This document shows, piece by piece, positions 1-5,998 of a DNA stretch of 7,733 bases. How positions within the stretch are numbered: the first letter of the stretch is position 1; each line of letters opens with the position of its first letter. The notes under the pieces are model-generated. The model saw nothing but the letters and a program-made list of their open reading frames with translations, ran no database searches and was not told the DNA's origin. The DNA is taken from contig JBBSEZ010000466.1 in the NCBI GenBank assembly GCA_038239195.1, positions 1-7,733 on the forward strand, read 5' to 3'. The translations under genes and the position numbers were made by a program. Source of the stretch: JBBSEZ01 sp038239195. Lineage in GTDB: Bacteria > Planctomycetota > Planctomycetia > Gemmatales > Gemmataceae.

Positions 1-34
1 ACGAGGGCCGCCCCGTGCCTCTTCCCTTTCCGAT

Positions 35-50
35 GCTCCCCGTCAGGAGC
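35..50 (-). terminator. Weak hairpin over the DUF1328 stop codon
   Basis: GCTCC (35-39) and GGAGC (46-50) form a 5-bp stem with a 6-base loop that contains the stop codon. No T-tract follows on the minus strand, so it is only a weak terminator candidate. Confidence 0.2.
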
Positions 51-225
51 TTACGGCTTTGCCCGCCAGGAGCCCCAGCACGACGAAGACGGCGACGAGG
101 GCCAGGAACACGAAGAACAGAATCTGCGCGATCTCGCTGGCGCCTTCCGAGATGCCGGTGAAGCCAAACAGGGCGGCGATGATGGCGACGACCGCGAAGA
201 TCAATGCCCATTTCAAAAGCGACAT
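43..225 (-). CDS. DUF1328 (YtjA-family) small membrane protein
   Basis: This is a 60-residue protein made almost entirely of two hydrophobic helices, at about residues 4-23 and 33-54. The short polar/glycine turn between them (FGFTGISEGASEIAQ) is the hallmark of the DUF1328/YtjA family, whose members are normally 50-60 residues, so this copy is full length. The family sits in the inner membrane; its biochemical role is unknown, though its genes often lie among stress-response genes, as here. The ATG is preceded by GGAGGAG with 6 bases of spacing (232-238), which fixes the start. It is divergent from the MgtC-family gene. A sigma-54-like element lies at 342-357 on the same strand, implying a leader of roughly 105 bases. 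Family assignment is firm; function is not known. Confidence 0.9.
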   Translation of the reverse strand: MSLLKWALIFAVVAIIAALFGFTGISEGASEIAQILFFVFLALVAVFVVLGLLAGKAVSS

Positions 226-328
226 GGTGTGCTCCTCCGCTGCTGAGAGCCGGTGAAAGGTGTCGGGAGGACGAAACCGTTCCGTCCCACCGCGCCGAAA
301 TCGAAGCCCTGCGATCTTGCCGGGCGAC

Positions 329-351
329 AGGGGTTGAGCTACGCAACTCCT
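329..351. repeat. Inverted repeat in the DUF1328/MgtC divergent intergenic region
   Basis: AGGGGTTG (329-336) can pair with CAACTCCT (344-351), 8 positions with one G-T pair. It overlaps the proposed DUF1328 -12 element and its predicted transcription start. It could be an operator or a hairpin at the 5' end of a transcript; no T-tract follows. The rest of the 190-base gap shows nothing else that can be supported. Confidence 0.35.
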
Positions 352-357
352 GTACCG
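342..357 (-). promoter_or_regulatory. Candidate sigma-54 (-24/-12) promoter for the DUF1328 gene
   Basis: On the minus strand the sequence reads CGGTAC-AGGAG-TTGCG (357 to 342). GG (356-355) and GC (344-343) are separated by exactly 10 bases, and TT precedes the GC, as in the RpoN consensus TGGCAC-N5-TTGCW. Mismatches are T to C at the first position, C to T at the fourth, and G instead of A/T at the last. The predicted start of transcription is near 331. It is weaker than the other sites, but its position and orientation fit. Confidence 0.45.
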
Positions 358-415
358 AACGAGGCGCCGGCGATCCCGAAATCCGGCCGCCTACGCGGGC
401 CTGGGGGAACGTGCC

Positions 416-1186
416 ATGAGCGGAAGCTTGATCGTCCTGGCCGCAGAGCCATTTGCCCCCTGGGAGGTCCTGCAAGCGGAGCTCGGCGAGCTGTCCGACT
501 TCAACAACACGTTTCGCCTGGTCCTGCGCCTGCCCTTCGCCCTCGGGCTCGCGGCGCTGGTGGGCGAGGATCGCGAACGGGTAGGCAAGGCGGCAGGACT
601 GCGCACCCACATGCTCGTATCGCTGGGGGCGGCCCTCTTGGTTGTCGTGCCGCAGATGGCCGGCATGGGCAACGTGGAGGTCAGCCGAGTCATCCAGGGC
701 GCCCTGGCCGGCATCGGCTTCATCGGAGGCGGGGCCATCCTTAAACTGAGTCAGGAAAAGAAAGTCCAGGGCCTCACCACCGCGGCGAGCCTCTGGGTCG
801 CCACGGGCATCGGCCTCGCCGCCGGGATGGGCCGGTTGTGGTCGGCGGCCCTCGCTGCCGGGACCGCCTATGCCGTCCTCGCGGGGATCGGCTGGATCGA
901 GCGGCGCTTCGAAAAGAAGGCGGGAGCCAAGGGCCCTTCGGGCCCGAGAAGGGGCCGAACATCACCCTCTGAGCGCGCGAAACGAGGACGGCGGCTCGCG
1001 CCGCCGTCCTCGGGCCCCGTCCCCGCGCGTCCTCAAGGCTTCAGAACAACCTTGATGCACTCCTCCTGCTTGTCGCGGAACGTGCGATACGCCGCCGGCG
1101 CCTCGTCCAGCGGCAGCCGGTGCGTGATCAGGAAGCTCGGGTCGATCTCCCCCTTCTGGATGCGGTCGAGCAGCGGCCGCAGGTAG
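416..1186 (+). CDS. MgtC/SapB-family membrane protein with run-on C-terminus
   Basis: Residues about 33-160 match the MgtC/SapB membrane domain: GEDRERVGKAAGLRTH (50-65), the glycine-rich GIGFIGGGAIL (99-109) and GLTTAASLWVATGIGLA (119-135), with about four hydrophobic segments. MgtC proteins sit in the inner membrane and are linked to growth at low magnesium and to control of the F-ATPase; what this copy does is unknown. The ATG follows GGGGGAA at a good distance. The domain ends near base 900, but the frame stays open for about 90 more codons, through a strong hairpin (984-1011) and 154 bases into the antisense of the dehydrogenase gene, giving an Arg/Ser-rich tail unlike any membrane protein. 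A TGA at 970-972 in the -1 frame, just before the hairpin, looks like the original end (about 185 residues), so a one-base loss in the GC-rich 930-960 stretch is likely. The domain call is secure; the end is doubtful. Confidence 0.8.
   Translation: MSGSLIVLAAEPFAPWEVLQAELGELSDFNNTFRLVLRLPFALGLAALVGEDRERVGKAAGLRTHMLVSLGAALLVVVPQMAGMGNVEVSRVIQGALAGIGFIGGGAILKLSQEKKVQGLTTAASLWVATGIGLAAGMGRLWSAALAAGTAYAVLAGIGWIERRFEKKAGAKGPSGPRRGRTSPSERAKRGRRLAPPSSGPVPARPQGFRTTLMHSSCLSRNVRYAAGASSSGSRCVIRKLGSISPFWMRSSSGRR
984..1011. terminator. Bidirectional terminator-like hairpin between convergent genes
   Basis: GAGGACGGCGG (984-994) and CCGCCGTCCTC (1001-1011) form a perfect 11-bp stem with a 6-base loop, between the MgtC-family gene (plus) and the dehydrogenase gene (minus). 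Neither side has a T-tract, so efficiency is uncertain. Its position argues that the MgtC-family gene should end before 984. Confidence 0.6.
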
Positions 1187-2202
1187 CGATGCACGTGCGT
1201 CTGCCCCATCTTCATCGTCAGGCCCTTGGCGAACGCCGCCCCGAACGGCACCTTGTCCAGCAGCCCGCCGTACACGCCCGGGATCGACACCGTCCCGCCC
1301 TTGCGGCACGCCTGGATCGCCTGCCGCAGCGCGTTCGGCCGGTCGGTGGCCAGGTAGGTCGCCGCCTTCACCCGGTCGTAGATCGCCCCCAGCGTCGTAC
1401 CGTGCGCCTCCATGCCGACCGCGTCGATGCACGAGTCCGGCCCGCGCCCGCCCGTCATCTCCTCCAGCTTCGCCAGGACGTCCGTCTCCTCGTAGTCGAT
1501 CACCTCGGCCCCGCACGCCTCGCGCGCCAGGCGCAGGCGCTCGGGAAAGCGGTCGATGCCGATGACCCGCTCGGCCCCCAGCATCCAGGCGCTCTTGATG
1601 GCGAACAGGCCGACCGGCCCGCAGCCCCAGACGGCCACGACGTCGCCGGCGTGGATGTTGCAATTCTCCGCCGCCATGTAGCCCGTCGGGAAGATGTCCG
1701 ACAGGAAAAGCACCTTCTCGTCGGGCAGGTCATCCGGTACGACGATAGGGCCGACGTCGGCGAACGGCACGCGCACGAACTGGGCCTGCCCGCCGGCGTA
1801 GCCGCCGAACATGTGCGAGTAGCCAAACAGCGCGGACCCCGAGTGGCCGTACACCGCGTCGGCGAGGCCCGCGTTGGGGTTGGAGTTGTCGCACAGCGAC
1901 CAGAGCTGCATGTTGCAGAACCAGCAGCTCCCGCAGGCGATGGTGAACGGGACGACCACGCGGTCGCCCTTCTTCAGCTTGTGGACCTCCCGGCCAACCT
2001 CGATCACCTCGCCCATGAACTCGTGGCCGAGGATGTCGCCCTTCTGCATCGTCGGGATGTACCCGTCGTAAAGGTGTAGGTCCGACCCGCAGATCGCCGT
2101 GGTGGTCACTCGCACGATCGCGTCGCGCGGGTTGAGGATCTTGGGGTCGGGCACGTTGTTGACTTCCACGCGCTCCTTCCCCTGCCAGCACAAGGCCTTC
2201 AT
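1033..2202 (-). CDS. Zinc-dependent alcohol dehydrogenase, formaldehyde-dehydrogenase-like
   Basis: This 389-residue medium-chain dehydrogenase most resembles the glutathione-independent formaldehyde/aldehyde dehydrogenase branch. Catalytic-zinc residues are visible: Cys38 in CGSDLH, His60-Glu61 in GHEFMGEV, and probably Asp169 in LFLSDIFPTGY. The structural-zinc loop has Cys90, 93, 96 and 104 (C-x2-C-x2-C-x7-C). The Rossmann motif GCGPVG (193-198) is followed by an acidic Asp217 at the end of the second strand, which favours NAD over NADP. It is expected to be a soluble cytoplasmic enzyme; the substrate cannot be read from the sequence. It is the last gene of a three-gene operon, 22 bases after the SRPBCC gene. 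A TTG lies one codon upstream, but the ATG at 2202 sits 6 bases from GGAGGA and is preferred. All key residues are present and the length is normal. Confidence 0.93.
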   Translation of the reverse strand: MKALCWQGKERVEVNNVPDPKILNPRDAIVRVTTTAICGSDLHLYDGYIPTMQKGDILGHEFMGEVIEVGREVHKLKKGDRVVVPFTIACGSCWFCNMQLWSLCDNSNPNAGLADAVYGHSGSALFGYSHMFGGYAGGQAQFVRVPFADVGPIVVPDDLPDEKVLFLSDIFPTGYMAAENCNIHAGDVVAVWGCGPVGLFAIKSAWMLGAERVIGIDRFPERLRLAREACGAEVIDYEETDVLAKLEEMTGGRGPDSCIDAVGMEAHGTTLGAIYDRVKAATYLATDRPNALRQAIQACRKGGTVSIPGVYGGLLDKVPFGAAFAKGLTMKMGQTHVHRYLRPLLDRIQKGEIDPSFLITHRLPLDEAPAAYRTFRDKQEECIKVVLKP

Positions 2203-2208
2203 CAACCG

Positions 2209-2214
2209 TCCTCC
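2209..2214 (-). promoter_or_regulatory. Ribosome binding site that sets the dehydrogenase start
   Basis: GGAGGA on the minus strand ends 6 bases before the ATG at 2202, but only 3 bases before the in-frame TTG at 2205. This spacing favours the ATG. Confidence 0.75.
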
Positions 2215-2224
2215 GGGTTTGCGT

Positions 2225-2986
2225 TCAGCGACACGAGGGCTGCCCCTCGACCGTGGCGATCTCCCCCGCCTCCATCATCTGCTTGAGTCGGCGCAGGTCC
2301 TCGCCGACCTGCACGCCCGGCTCTTCGCCGAACGCCCACGCCAGCCACGAGCCCAACTTCCCGCCCGGCGGGTCGTACTTGAGCGTCACGTGGACCTCGG
2401 TGCCGCGCCCGCCCGGGGCTGGCTCGAACGTTACCGACCCCGCCGTGGCCACCCGGCTCCCTTCGACCGAGCGCCAGGCGATCAGCCGGTTCGGCTCCTC
2501 GTTGACGATCTCGGCGTCCCAGGAAATCGAGGCCCCCATCGGGGCCCGGGCGACCCAGTGCGAGCGGTTGCCTTCCGACTTCACCGAAACGAGGTGCTGC
2601 ATGAACCGGGGCAACCCGTCGAAGTTCCGCCAGATGCGATAGAGCTCCTCGGCCGGGCGCGCGATGGTGATGGCCCGGACGACCTTGACCCCCTGCCCCG
2701 CCGGGATGCTGGCGACTTGCCCGTGAGGCTTGGCCGTATCGACGCCGAGCGCCCCATAGACTTCGCAGCGGCCGGTGAGCCCGCGGTATACCAGGGCGCC
2801 ACCCACGGCCGACATCCCGAGCCCGCCCAGCGACCCCTGCCGGAGCCCCGTCAGGGCCAGCAGCCCGCCGCCCACCAGGGAGGCCCACCGCTCCAGTTCG
2901 CCGACGTTGGCGCGGCTCGCCGCGTTGCCGCGGCGCGCCCGGCCCGCGGCGACCTCCCGGCCGATTGGCGTTGCGTAAGAAACCAT
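2225..2986 (-). CDS. DUF2892 (YgaP-like membrane) + SRPBCC domain protein
   Basis: This 253-residue protein has two parts. Residues about 26-82 form a DUF2892/YgaP-type hairpin of two hydrophobic segments, with NVGELERWAS, GGLLALTGLRQG and the typical GGALVYRGLTGRCEVYGALG ending. Residues about 100-240 form an SRPBCC (START/polyketide-cyclase-like) domain: VVRAITIARPAEELYRIWRN at its start, then FDGLPRFMQHLVSV, WDAEIVNEEPNRLIAWRS, VTFEPAPGGRGTEVHVTLKY and a C-terminal helix ending LRRLKQMMEAGEI. SRPBCC folds bind hydrophobic ligands in a deep cavity; here the domain would be held at the membrane. The frame is open far upstream, but the ATG at 2986 has AGGAGG 8 bases before it and starts the family-like sequence. 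It lies 47 bases after the dehydrogenase/reductase gene and 22 before the zinc dehydrogenase gene, so all three are probably co-transcribed. The ligand is unknown. Confidence 0.88.
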   Translation of the reverse strand: MVSYATPIGREVAAGRARRGNAASRANVGELERWASLVGGGLLALTGLRQGSLGGLGMSAVGGALVYRGLTGRCEVYGALGVDTAKPHGQVASIPAGQGVKVVRAITIARPAEELYRIWRNFDGLPRFMQHLVSVKSEGNRSHWVARAPMGASISWDAEIVNEEPNRLIAWRSVEGSRVATAGSVTFEPAPGGRGTEVHVTLKYDPPGGKLGSWLAWAFGEEPGVQVGEDLRRLKQMMEAGEIATVEGQPSCR

Positions 2987-2994
2987 GCTTCCTT

Positions 2995-3000
2995 CCTCCT
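2995..3000 (-). promoter_or_regulatory. Ribosome binding site that sets the SRPBCC-protein start
   Basis: AGGAGG on the minus strand ends 8 bases before the ATG at 2986. It is the reason for rejecting the roughly 100-codon upstream extension, which would overlap the preceding gene. Confidence 0.75.
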
Positions 3001-3033
3001 GAGTGGGGCGAACGGAAACCGACAGCGACCGGC

Positions 3034-4059
3034 TCAGCGGCGGGCCGGCTCGAGCTCCTTGTTCTGCTCGGCCGCCCGGTCGCTCAGCGTCGTGAGGACC
3101 GAGGGAGAGGCCCGGCTTTCGCTCTCCTGCCCGGTGCGCGTCTCCTTGCCGACGCCCCCCGGGCCAGGCAGGAGCCGATTGACCAGGGCGAGCACGTTCT
3201 CGGACAGGTTGGGGAACAGCGCGTGCAGCTTGACCGCGACCTGAGCGGGGAGGCCCAGCACGGCCTCGGCATCGCCGCGCCGGCACGCATCGAGCGCCTG
3301 CCGGGCGGCGCGCTCGGCGCGCAGGGTGAGCAACGGCAGGCTGTCGCCGATGCTGAACCAGGCGTGTTCGGCGCGGTGCTGGCCCTTGAACAGGGCATGT
3401 CCCGGGCTCCCCGTGCGCATCAGGCCGGGACAGACGGTGGTGACGACGATCCCGTCGCGGGCCAGCTCCGCTCGCAGCCCGTGCGAGTAGCCGACCAGGG
3501 CAAACTTGCTCGCGCTGTAGGGCACGAGGTGGGGGACGGCGATCTTTCCGCCGATGGAACTGACGTTCACGATGCGCCCGGCCTTCCGCGCGCGCATCCC
3601 GGGCAGGACGGCCTCGATGGTGTTGAACGCGGCCCAGAAGTTGGTCGCGAAGGCTTTCTCGAAGTCTTCGCGCGTCATCGTCTCCAACGGCCCGACCTCG
3701 ATGATGCCCGCGTTGTTGACGAGCACGTCGATTGGGCCCAAATGGGCCTCAATGGTGCGGACGAGCTCCCGCACGTGTGCAGGATCGGTCACGTCACACC
3801 GCAACGCGAGATGTTCGCCGGGGCGCTGGGCGAGGCCCTGGCTGGCGGCCCGGAGCTCTTGCACGTCGCGGGCGCAGATCGCCACGCGCGCCCCCTCGTC
3901 GGCGAGCTGGCGGGCCAGCACCAGACCGAGTCCGCGCGAACCGCCCGTGACCAGGACGACCTTGTTGCGAAAGGCGTAACGGCCGCTCCGGCGCGCCAAC
4001 CACCACGCACCGAGCCCCACTGCTCCGAGCGTCAGCGCGACTTTTTCGATCTGATTCAT
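3034..4059 (-). CDS. Membrane-anchored SDR-family oxidoreductase
   Basis: This 341-residue protein is a classical short-chain dehydrogenase/reductase with additions at both ends. Residues about 5-22 form one hydrophobic anchor. The NAD(P)-binding motif TGGSRGLG is at 38-45, NNAG at 115-118, Asn140 in ATNFW, NVSS at 165-168 (catalytic Ser168) and YSASK at 181-185 (catalytic Tyr181, Lys185), so the catalytic set is complete. PG at 211-212 follows as usual. Arg41 in the nucleotide loop and CARD at 62-65 suggest NADP(H), but this is inference. After about residue 265 there is a 75-residue tail with NRLLPGPGG and a Ser/Arg-rich end (LTTLSDRAAEQN); from memory such tails recur in a subgroup of anchored SDRs. 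The ATG is preceded by GAGG at 7 bases. It is the first gene of the minus-strand operon, with a sigma-54-like promoter at 4265-4280 and a long leader of about 195 bases. The substrate is unknown. Confidence 0.9.
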   Translation of the reverse strand: MNQIEKVALTLGAVGLGAWWLARRSGRYAFRNKVVLVTGGSRGLGLVLARQLADEGARVAICARDVQELRAASQGLAQRPGEHLALRCDVTDPAHVRELVRTIEAHLGPIDVLVNNAGIIEVGPLETMTREDFEKAFATNFWAAFNTIEAVLPGMRARKAGRIVNVSSIGGKIAVPHLVPYSASKFALVGYSHGLRAELARDGIVVTTVCPGLMRTGSPGHALFKGQHRAEHAWFSIGDSLPLLTLRAERAARQALDACRRGDAEAVLGLPAQVAVKLHALFPNLSENVLALVNRLLPGPGGVGKETRTGQESESRASPSVLTTLSDRAAEQNKELEPARR

Positions 4060-4264
4060 CGTCTGGCCTCGTTGAAGATTGCGCGAATAGATCGAACGCT
4101 CGCCGCCCGTGCGGTGGCCCGACGGGCAAGGTAGTTGTGAAACGGCCACGTAGTCCGGGAGTCGGCCTTCGACGCGAACTGCACGTAAGGTAGGACAGCC
4201 TCTCCCAGCCCGGGAAGCAAACCGCACGGCCCCTTCGAGCGCCGAGAGCCGTCCGACCCCCCTT

Positions 4265-4280
4265 TGCAACTGCGATGCCA
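4265..4280 (-). promoter_or_regulatory. Sigma-54 (-24/-12) promoter for the SDR-SRPBCC-dehydrogenase operon
   Basis: The minus strand reads TGGCAT-CGCAG-TTGCA (4280 to 4265), differing from the RpoN consensus TGGCAC-N5-TTGCW at one position. GG and GC are exactly 10 bases apart. The predicted transcription start is near 4254. It is one of the three best matches in the window. Confidence 0.7.
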
Positions 4281-4289
4281 CACCCCCGA

Positions 4290-4305
4290 GGGCGCCCGGT
4301 TTGCA
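4290..4305 (+). promoter_or_regulatory. Candidate sigma-54 (-24/-12) promoter for the YihY-family gene
   Basis: The plus strand reads GGGCGC-CCGGT-TTGCA. GG (4291-4292) and GC (4303-4304) are 10 bases apart and the -12 half is perfect; the -24 half has two mismatches (first T to G, A to G). The predicted start is near 4316, giving a leader of about 85 bases. It lies 9 bases from the divergent operon promoter. Confidence 0.5.
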
Positions 4306-4399
4306 GAACAATCCACAAAGACCGCGCGCCAGAGCCGGAACGGCCCGGTCTCCAAGCCGCGTGGCGGAACGGCGTCGGCCCACAATCCGGGGGAGCTGC

Positions 4400-5323
4400 A
4401 TGCGATTCAAAGACTACTGGGCCCTGCTCCGCGACACCTACACCCACTGGGACGAGGCCAAAGCCCAGCGCATGGGCGCCGCGTTAGCTTGCTACGCCGT
4501 CATCTCGCTCGCACCGCTTCTGGTCCTGGTGTTGGCCGGGGCCGGGCTGCTGTTCGGCCCCCAGGCCGCGGCCGGCGAAGTCGTGGGCGAGATCGAGGGG
4601 ACGGTGGGACGGCCCGTGGCCGAGGCCCTCCAGGGCATGATCAAGGAAGCCCAGCGCCCCTGGTCGTGTACGCTCGCGACCGTCCTCGGCCTGGCCGTCC
4701 TCCTCTTTGGCGCCTCGGGCGTTTTCATCGAACTGCAAGACTCGATGAACACGATCTGGGGAGTGGCGCCCAAGCCCGGGCGCGGCGCGATGGGGCTCGT
4801 GCGCGACCGCTTCCTCTCCTTTACCTTGATCCTGGGGACCTGCTTCCTGCTTTTGGTCTCCCTGGTCGTCACCGCCACCCTGGCGGCCGTGAGTCGAATC
4901 TGGGCTCCTTCGTCGATGCCGGGCGGGGCCTGGCTCTGGCAGGCGCTCAACGCCGCCGTCGCCTTCGCCGTCATCACGCTGCTCTTCGCGCTCATCTTCA
5001 AAGTGTTGCCCGACGCCAAGGTGCGCTGGAAAGACACGTGGATCGGGGCGGCCTCCACCGCCTTGTTGTTCACCCTCGGCAAGTACCTCCTGGGGCTCTA
5101 CCTGGTCCACGGCGGTGTGACCTCCGGCTACGGCGCGGCCGGCTCTCTGGTGGTCGTGCTGCTCTGGGTCTTCTACTCCTCGCAGATCCTCCTGTTCGGC
5201 GCCACCTTCACGCGCGCCTATGCCGATCGCTACGGGGGAGGGGTGGTGCCGGCGGACAATGCCCTGCCATTGAGCGCGGAGGACCGCGCCCGGCAGGGGG
5301 CCTCGAGCAGCCTCAAAAGATGA
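4400..5323 (+). CDS. YihY/BrkB-family integral membrane protein
   Basis: This 307-residue inner-membrane protein has six hydrophobic segments, at about 28-53, 90-113, 139-165, 181-203, 214-237 and 245-271. Family signatures are clear: GAALACYAVISLAPLLVLV at the first helix, LLFGASGVFIELQDSMNTIWGV at 101-122, FKVLPDAKVRWKDTWIGA between helices four and five, and YGAAGSLVVVLLWVFYSSQI in helix six. The family was once called ribonuclease BN by mistake and is now regarded as a transporter or envelope protein of unknown substrate. The polar C-terminus (ADRYGG onward) is probably cytoplasmic. An upstream in-frame extension exists, but the ATG at 4400 follows GGGGGAG with 4 bases of spacing and begins the conserved MRFKDYWALLRDTYTHW helix. 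It is a single-gene unit, ended by the long hairpin at 5355-5405, with a candidate sigma-54 element upstream. Confidence 0.9.
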   Translation: MRFKDYWALLRDTYTHWDEAKAQRMGAALACYAVISLAPLLVLVLAGAGLLFGPQAAAGEVVGEIEGTVGRPVAEALQGMIKEAQRPWSCTLATVLGLAVLLFGASGVFIELQDSMNTIWGVAPKPGRGAMGLVRDRFLSFTLILGTCFLLLVSLVVTATLAAVSRIWAPSSMPGGAWLWQALNAAVAFAVITLLFALIFKVLPDAKVRWKDTWIGAASTALLFTLGKYLLGLYLVHGGVTSGYGAAGSLVVVLLWVFYSSQILLFGATFTRAYADRYGGGVVPADNALPLSAEDRARQGASSSLKR

Positions 5324-5354
5324 CGGGGGAAATCGTCGAGGTGGTCGAGCGGAA

Positions 5355-5416
5355 ACGAGGAGAGGGAGGAGTCAGGCAGCCCGCCTGTCTCCTCCCTCTC
5401 CTCGTCTGCCTGTTTT
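5355..5416. terminator. Long bidirectional terminator
   Basis: A 17-bp perfect outer stem (5355-5371 with 5389-5405) carries, past one T-T mismatch, a 5-bp inner stem CAGGC/GCCTG with loop AGCCC (5378-5382). On the plus strand TTTT follows at 5413-5416. It lies 31 bases after the YihY-family stop and 20 bases after the stop of the convergent glycine-rich gene, so it can end both transcripts. Confidence 0.8.
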
Positions 5417-5425
5417 CGAGCGCGC

Positions 5426-5965
5426 TCAAGCGTGGCCAGGTGTCGCCAGCACGGGCGCGCCCGGCACCGTCGTCAGCGGGCCTTCGCGGGCGCCGTGCCG
5501 GGCCAGGATCGCGCGCGCTTCGGCGGCGCGGTCGAAGGCCAGGACGAGCACCACGGTGCGGCCTTCATCGACCTGTCGGGCGTAATGCTTGGCGGCGTCC
5601 TCGCTCATGTCCAGCGCGATGAACGGGCCGAGGAAGGTCCCGCCAGCGGCGCCGAGGGCAGCCCCACCCAGGATGCCCGCCAGCAGTCCCCCGCCGACGA
5701 CCGTGCCGATGCCGGGCACCAGCATGATCGCGACAGCCCCGGCGATGGCCCCCGCGGTCGCCCCGGCCATGGCACCGGTCGCCGCGCCGTCGGCCGCGGC
5801 GTTCTGGAGGGTGAGGTCCGTCGTGGCCCGAGCCTGCCCATGTCCCTTGGTTACCATGTCGATGCGGTCGCGGGCGAACCCAGCTGCCCACAGGTCGGCC
5901 ACCGCCTGCTCCGCGGGCGCCTGGTGATCGAACACCCCTACCACGAGATTGCGTCCATCTTTCAC
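5426..5965 (-). CDS. Glycine-rich general-stress-type protein (YflT/17M-like N-terminus), copy 1
   Basis: This 179-residue protein has an N-terminal alpha/beta segment (residues 6-40, LVVGVFDHQAPAEQAVADLW then AAGFARDRIDMVTK) that resembles the YflT/'general stress protein 17M-like' domain. A Gly/Ala-rich hydrophobic stretch follows (about 58-117), with repeated small-residue GxxxG/AxxxG spacing and a proline-glycine break in LVPGIG. The C-terminal segment (DMSEDAAKHYARQVDEGRTVVLVLAF) ends in a helix. The glycine-rich part may enter the membrane or pack into an oligomer. GTG at 5965 is the likely start: GGAGGT ends 5 bases before it, whereas the in-frame ATG six codons upstream has that same site inside its coding sequence and none of its own. 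It is a paralogue of the 6166-6699 gene but has its own promoter. Function is unknown. Confidence 0.8.
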   Translation of the reverse strand: MKDGRNLVVGVFDHQAPAEQAVADLWAAGFARDRIDMVTKGHGQARATTDLTLQNAAADGAATGAMAGATAGAIAGAVAIMLVPGIGTVVGGGLLAGILGGAALGAAGGTFLGPFIALDMSEDAAKHYARQVDEGRTVVLVLAFDRAAEARAILARHGAREGPLTTVPGAPVLATPGHA

Positions 5966-5970
5966 GGGGC

Positions 5971-5976
5971 ACCTCC
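5971..5976 (-). promoter_or_regulatory. Ribosome binding site favouring a GTG start
   Basis: GGAGGT on the minus strand lies 5 bases before GTG (5965) and inside the six-codon extension that an ATG start at 5983 would give. This supports the GTG start. Confidence 0.7.
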
Positions 5977-5998
5977 CTTTCATAGTTGGCCGGCGCTC

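Larger units (their letters stand above)
4060..4399. other. 340-base divergent regulatory region
   Basis: No gene is supported here. The region separates the dehydrogenase operon (minus) from the YihY-family gene (plus) and holds two back-to-back sigma-54-like elements at 4265-4280 (minus) and 4290-4305 (plus). Minor features are the perfect small dyad GCCCGACGGGC around 4128-4138, two copies of CACGTA near 4147 and 4181, and a GC-rich imperfect hairpin around 4318-4352 in the YihY-side leader containing GCCGGAACGGC. No tRNA or riboswitch was recognised. Confidence 0.5.

Noticed and set aside
330..345. GGGGTTGAGCTACGCA on the plus strand as a sigma-54 site for the MgtC-family gene
   Set aside because: Only the bare GG and GC match; both half-sites are otherwise poor (GTT for CAC, AC before GC).
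905..925. Programmed ribosomal frameshift to explain the MgtC-family run-on frame
   Set aside because: The A-rich bases here (GAAAAGAAGG) do not form an X-XXY-YYZ slippery heptamer in frame, and no stimulatory structure is positioned correctly. A simple base loss is more likely.
1647..1662. A GG-N10-GC element with TTGCA on the plus strand (CGGCGT-N5-TTGCA)
   Set aside because: It lies inside the dehydrogenase gene, antisense, with no plus-strand gene downstream. It is a useful example of the background hit rate for this motif in GC-rich DNA.
1120..2079. Long plus-strand open frame opposite the dehydrogenase gene
   Set aside because: It is rich in Arg, His, Val and Pro with no family-like sequence, and the opposite strand encodes a complete zinc dehydrogenase; typical mirror frame in GC-rich DNA.
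2987..3286. N-terminal extension of the SRPBCC protein
   Set aside because: It would overlap the SDR gene by about 250 bases, is low-complexity, and the ATG at 2986 has an excellent ribosome binding site.
2965..4134. Long plus-strand open frame opposite the SDR gene
   Set aside because: The minus strand has every SDR catalytic motif, a ribosome binding site and operon context; the plus frame has none of these.
4216..4231. TTTGCT preceded by GGGGCC on the minus strand, a second possible -24/-12 site for the dehydrogenase operon
   Set aside because: GG and GC are 11 bases apart instead of 10, a spacing RpoN does not normally accept, and the site at 4265-4280 is far better.
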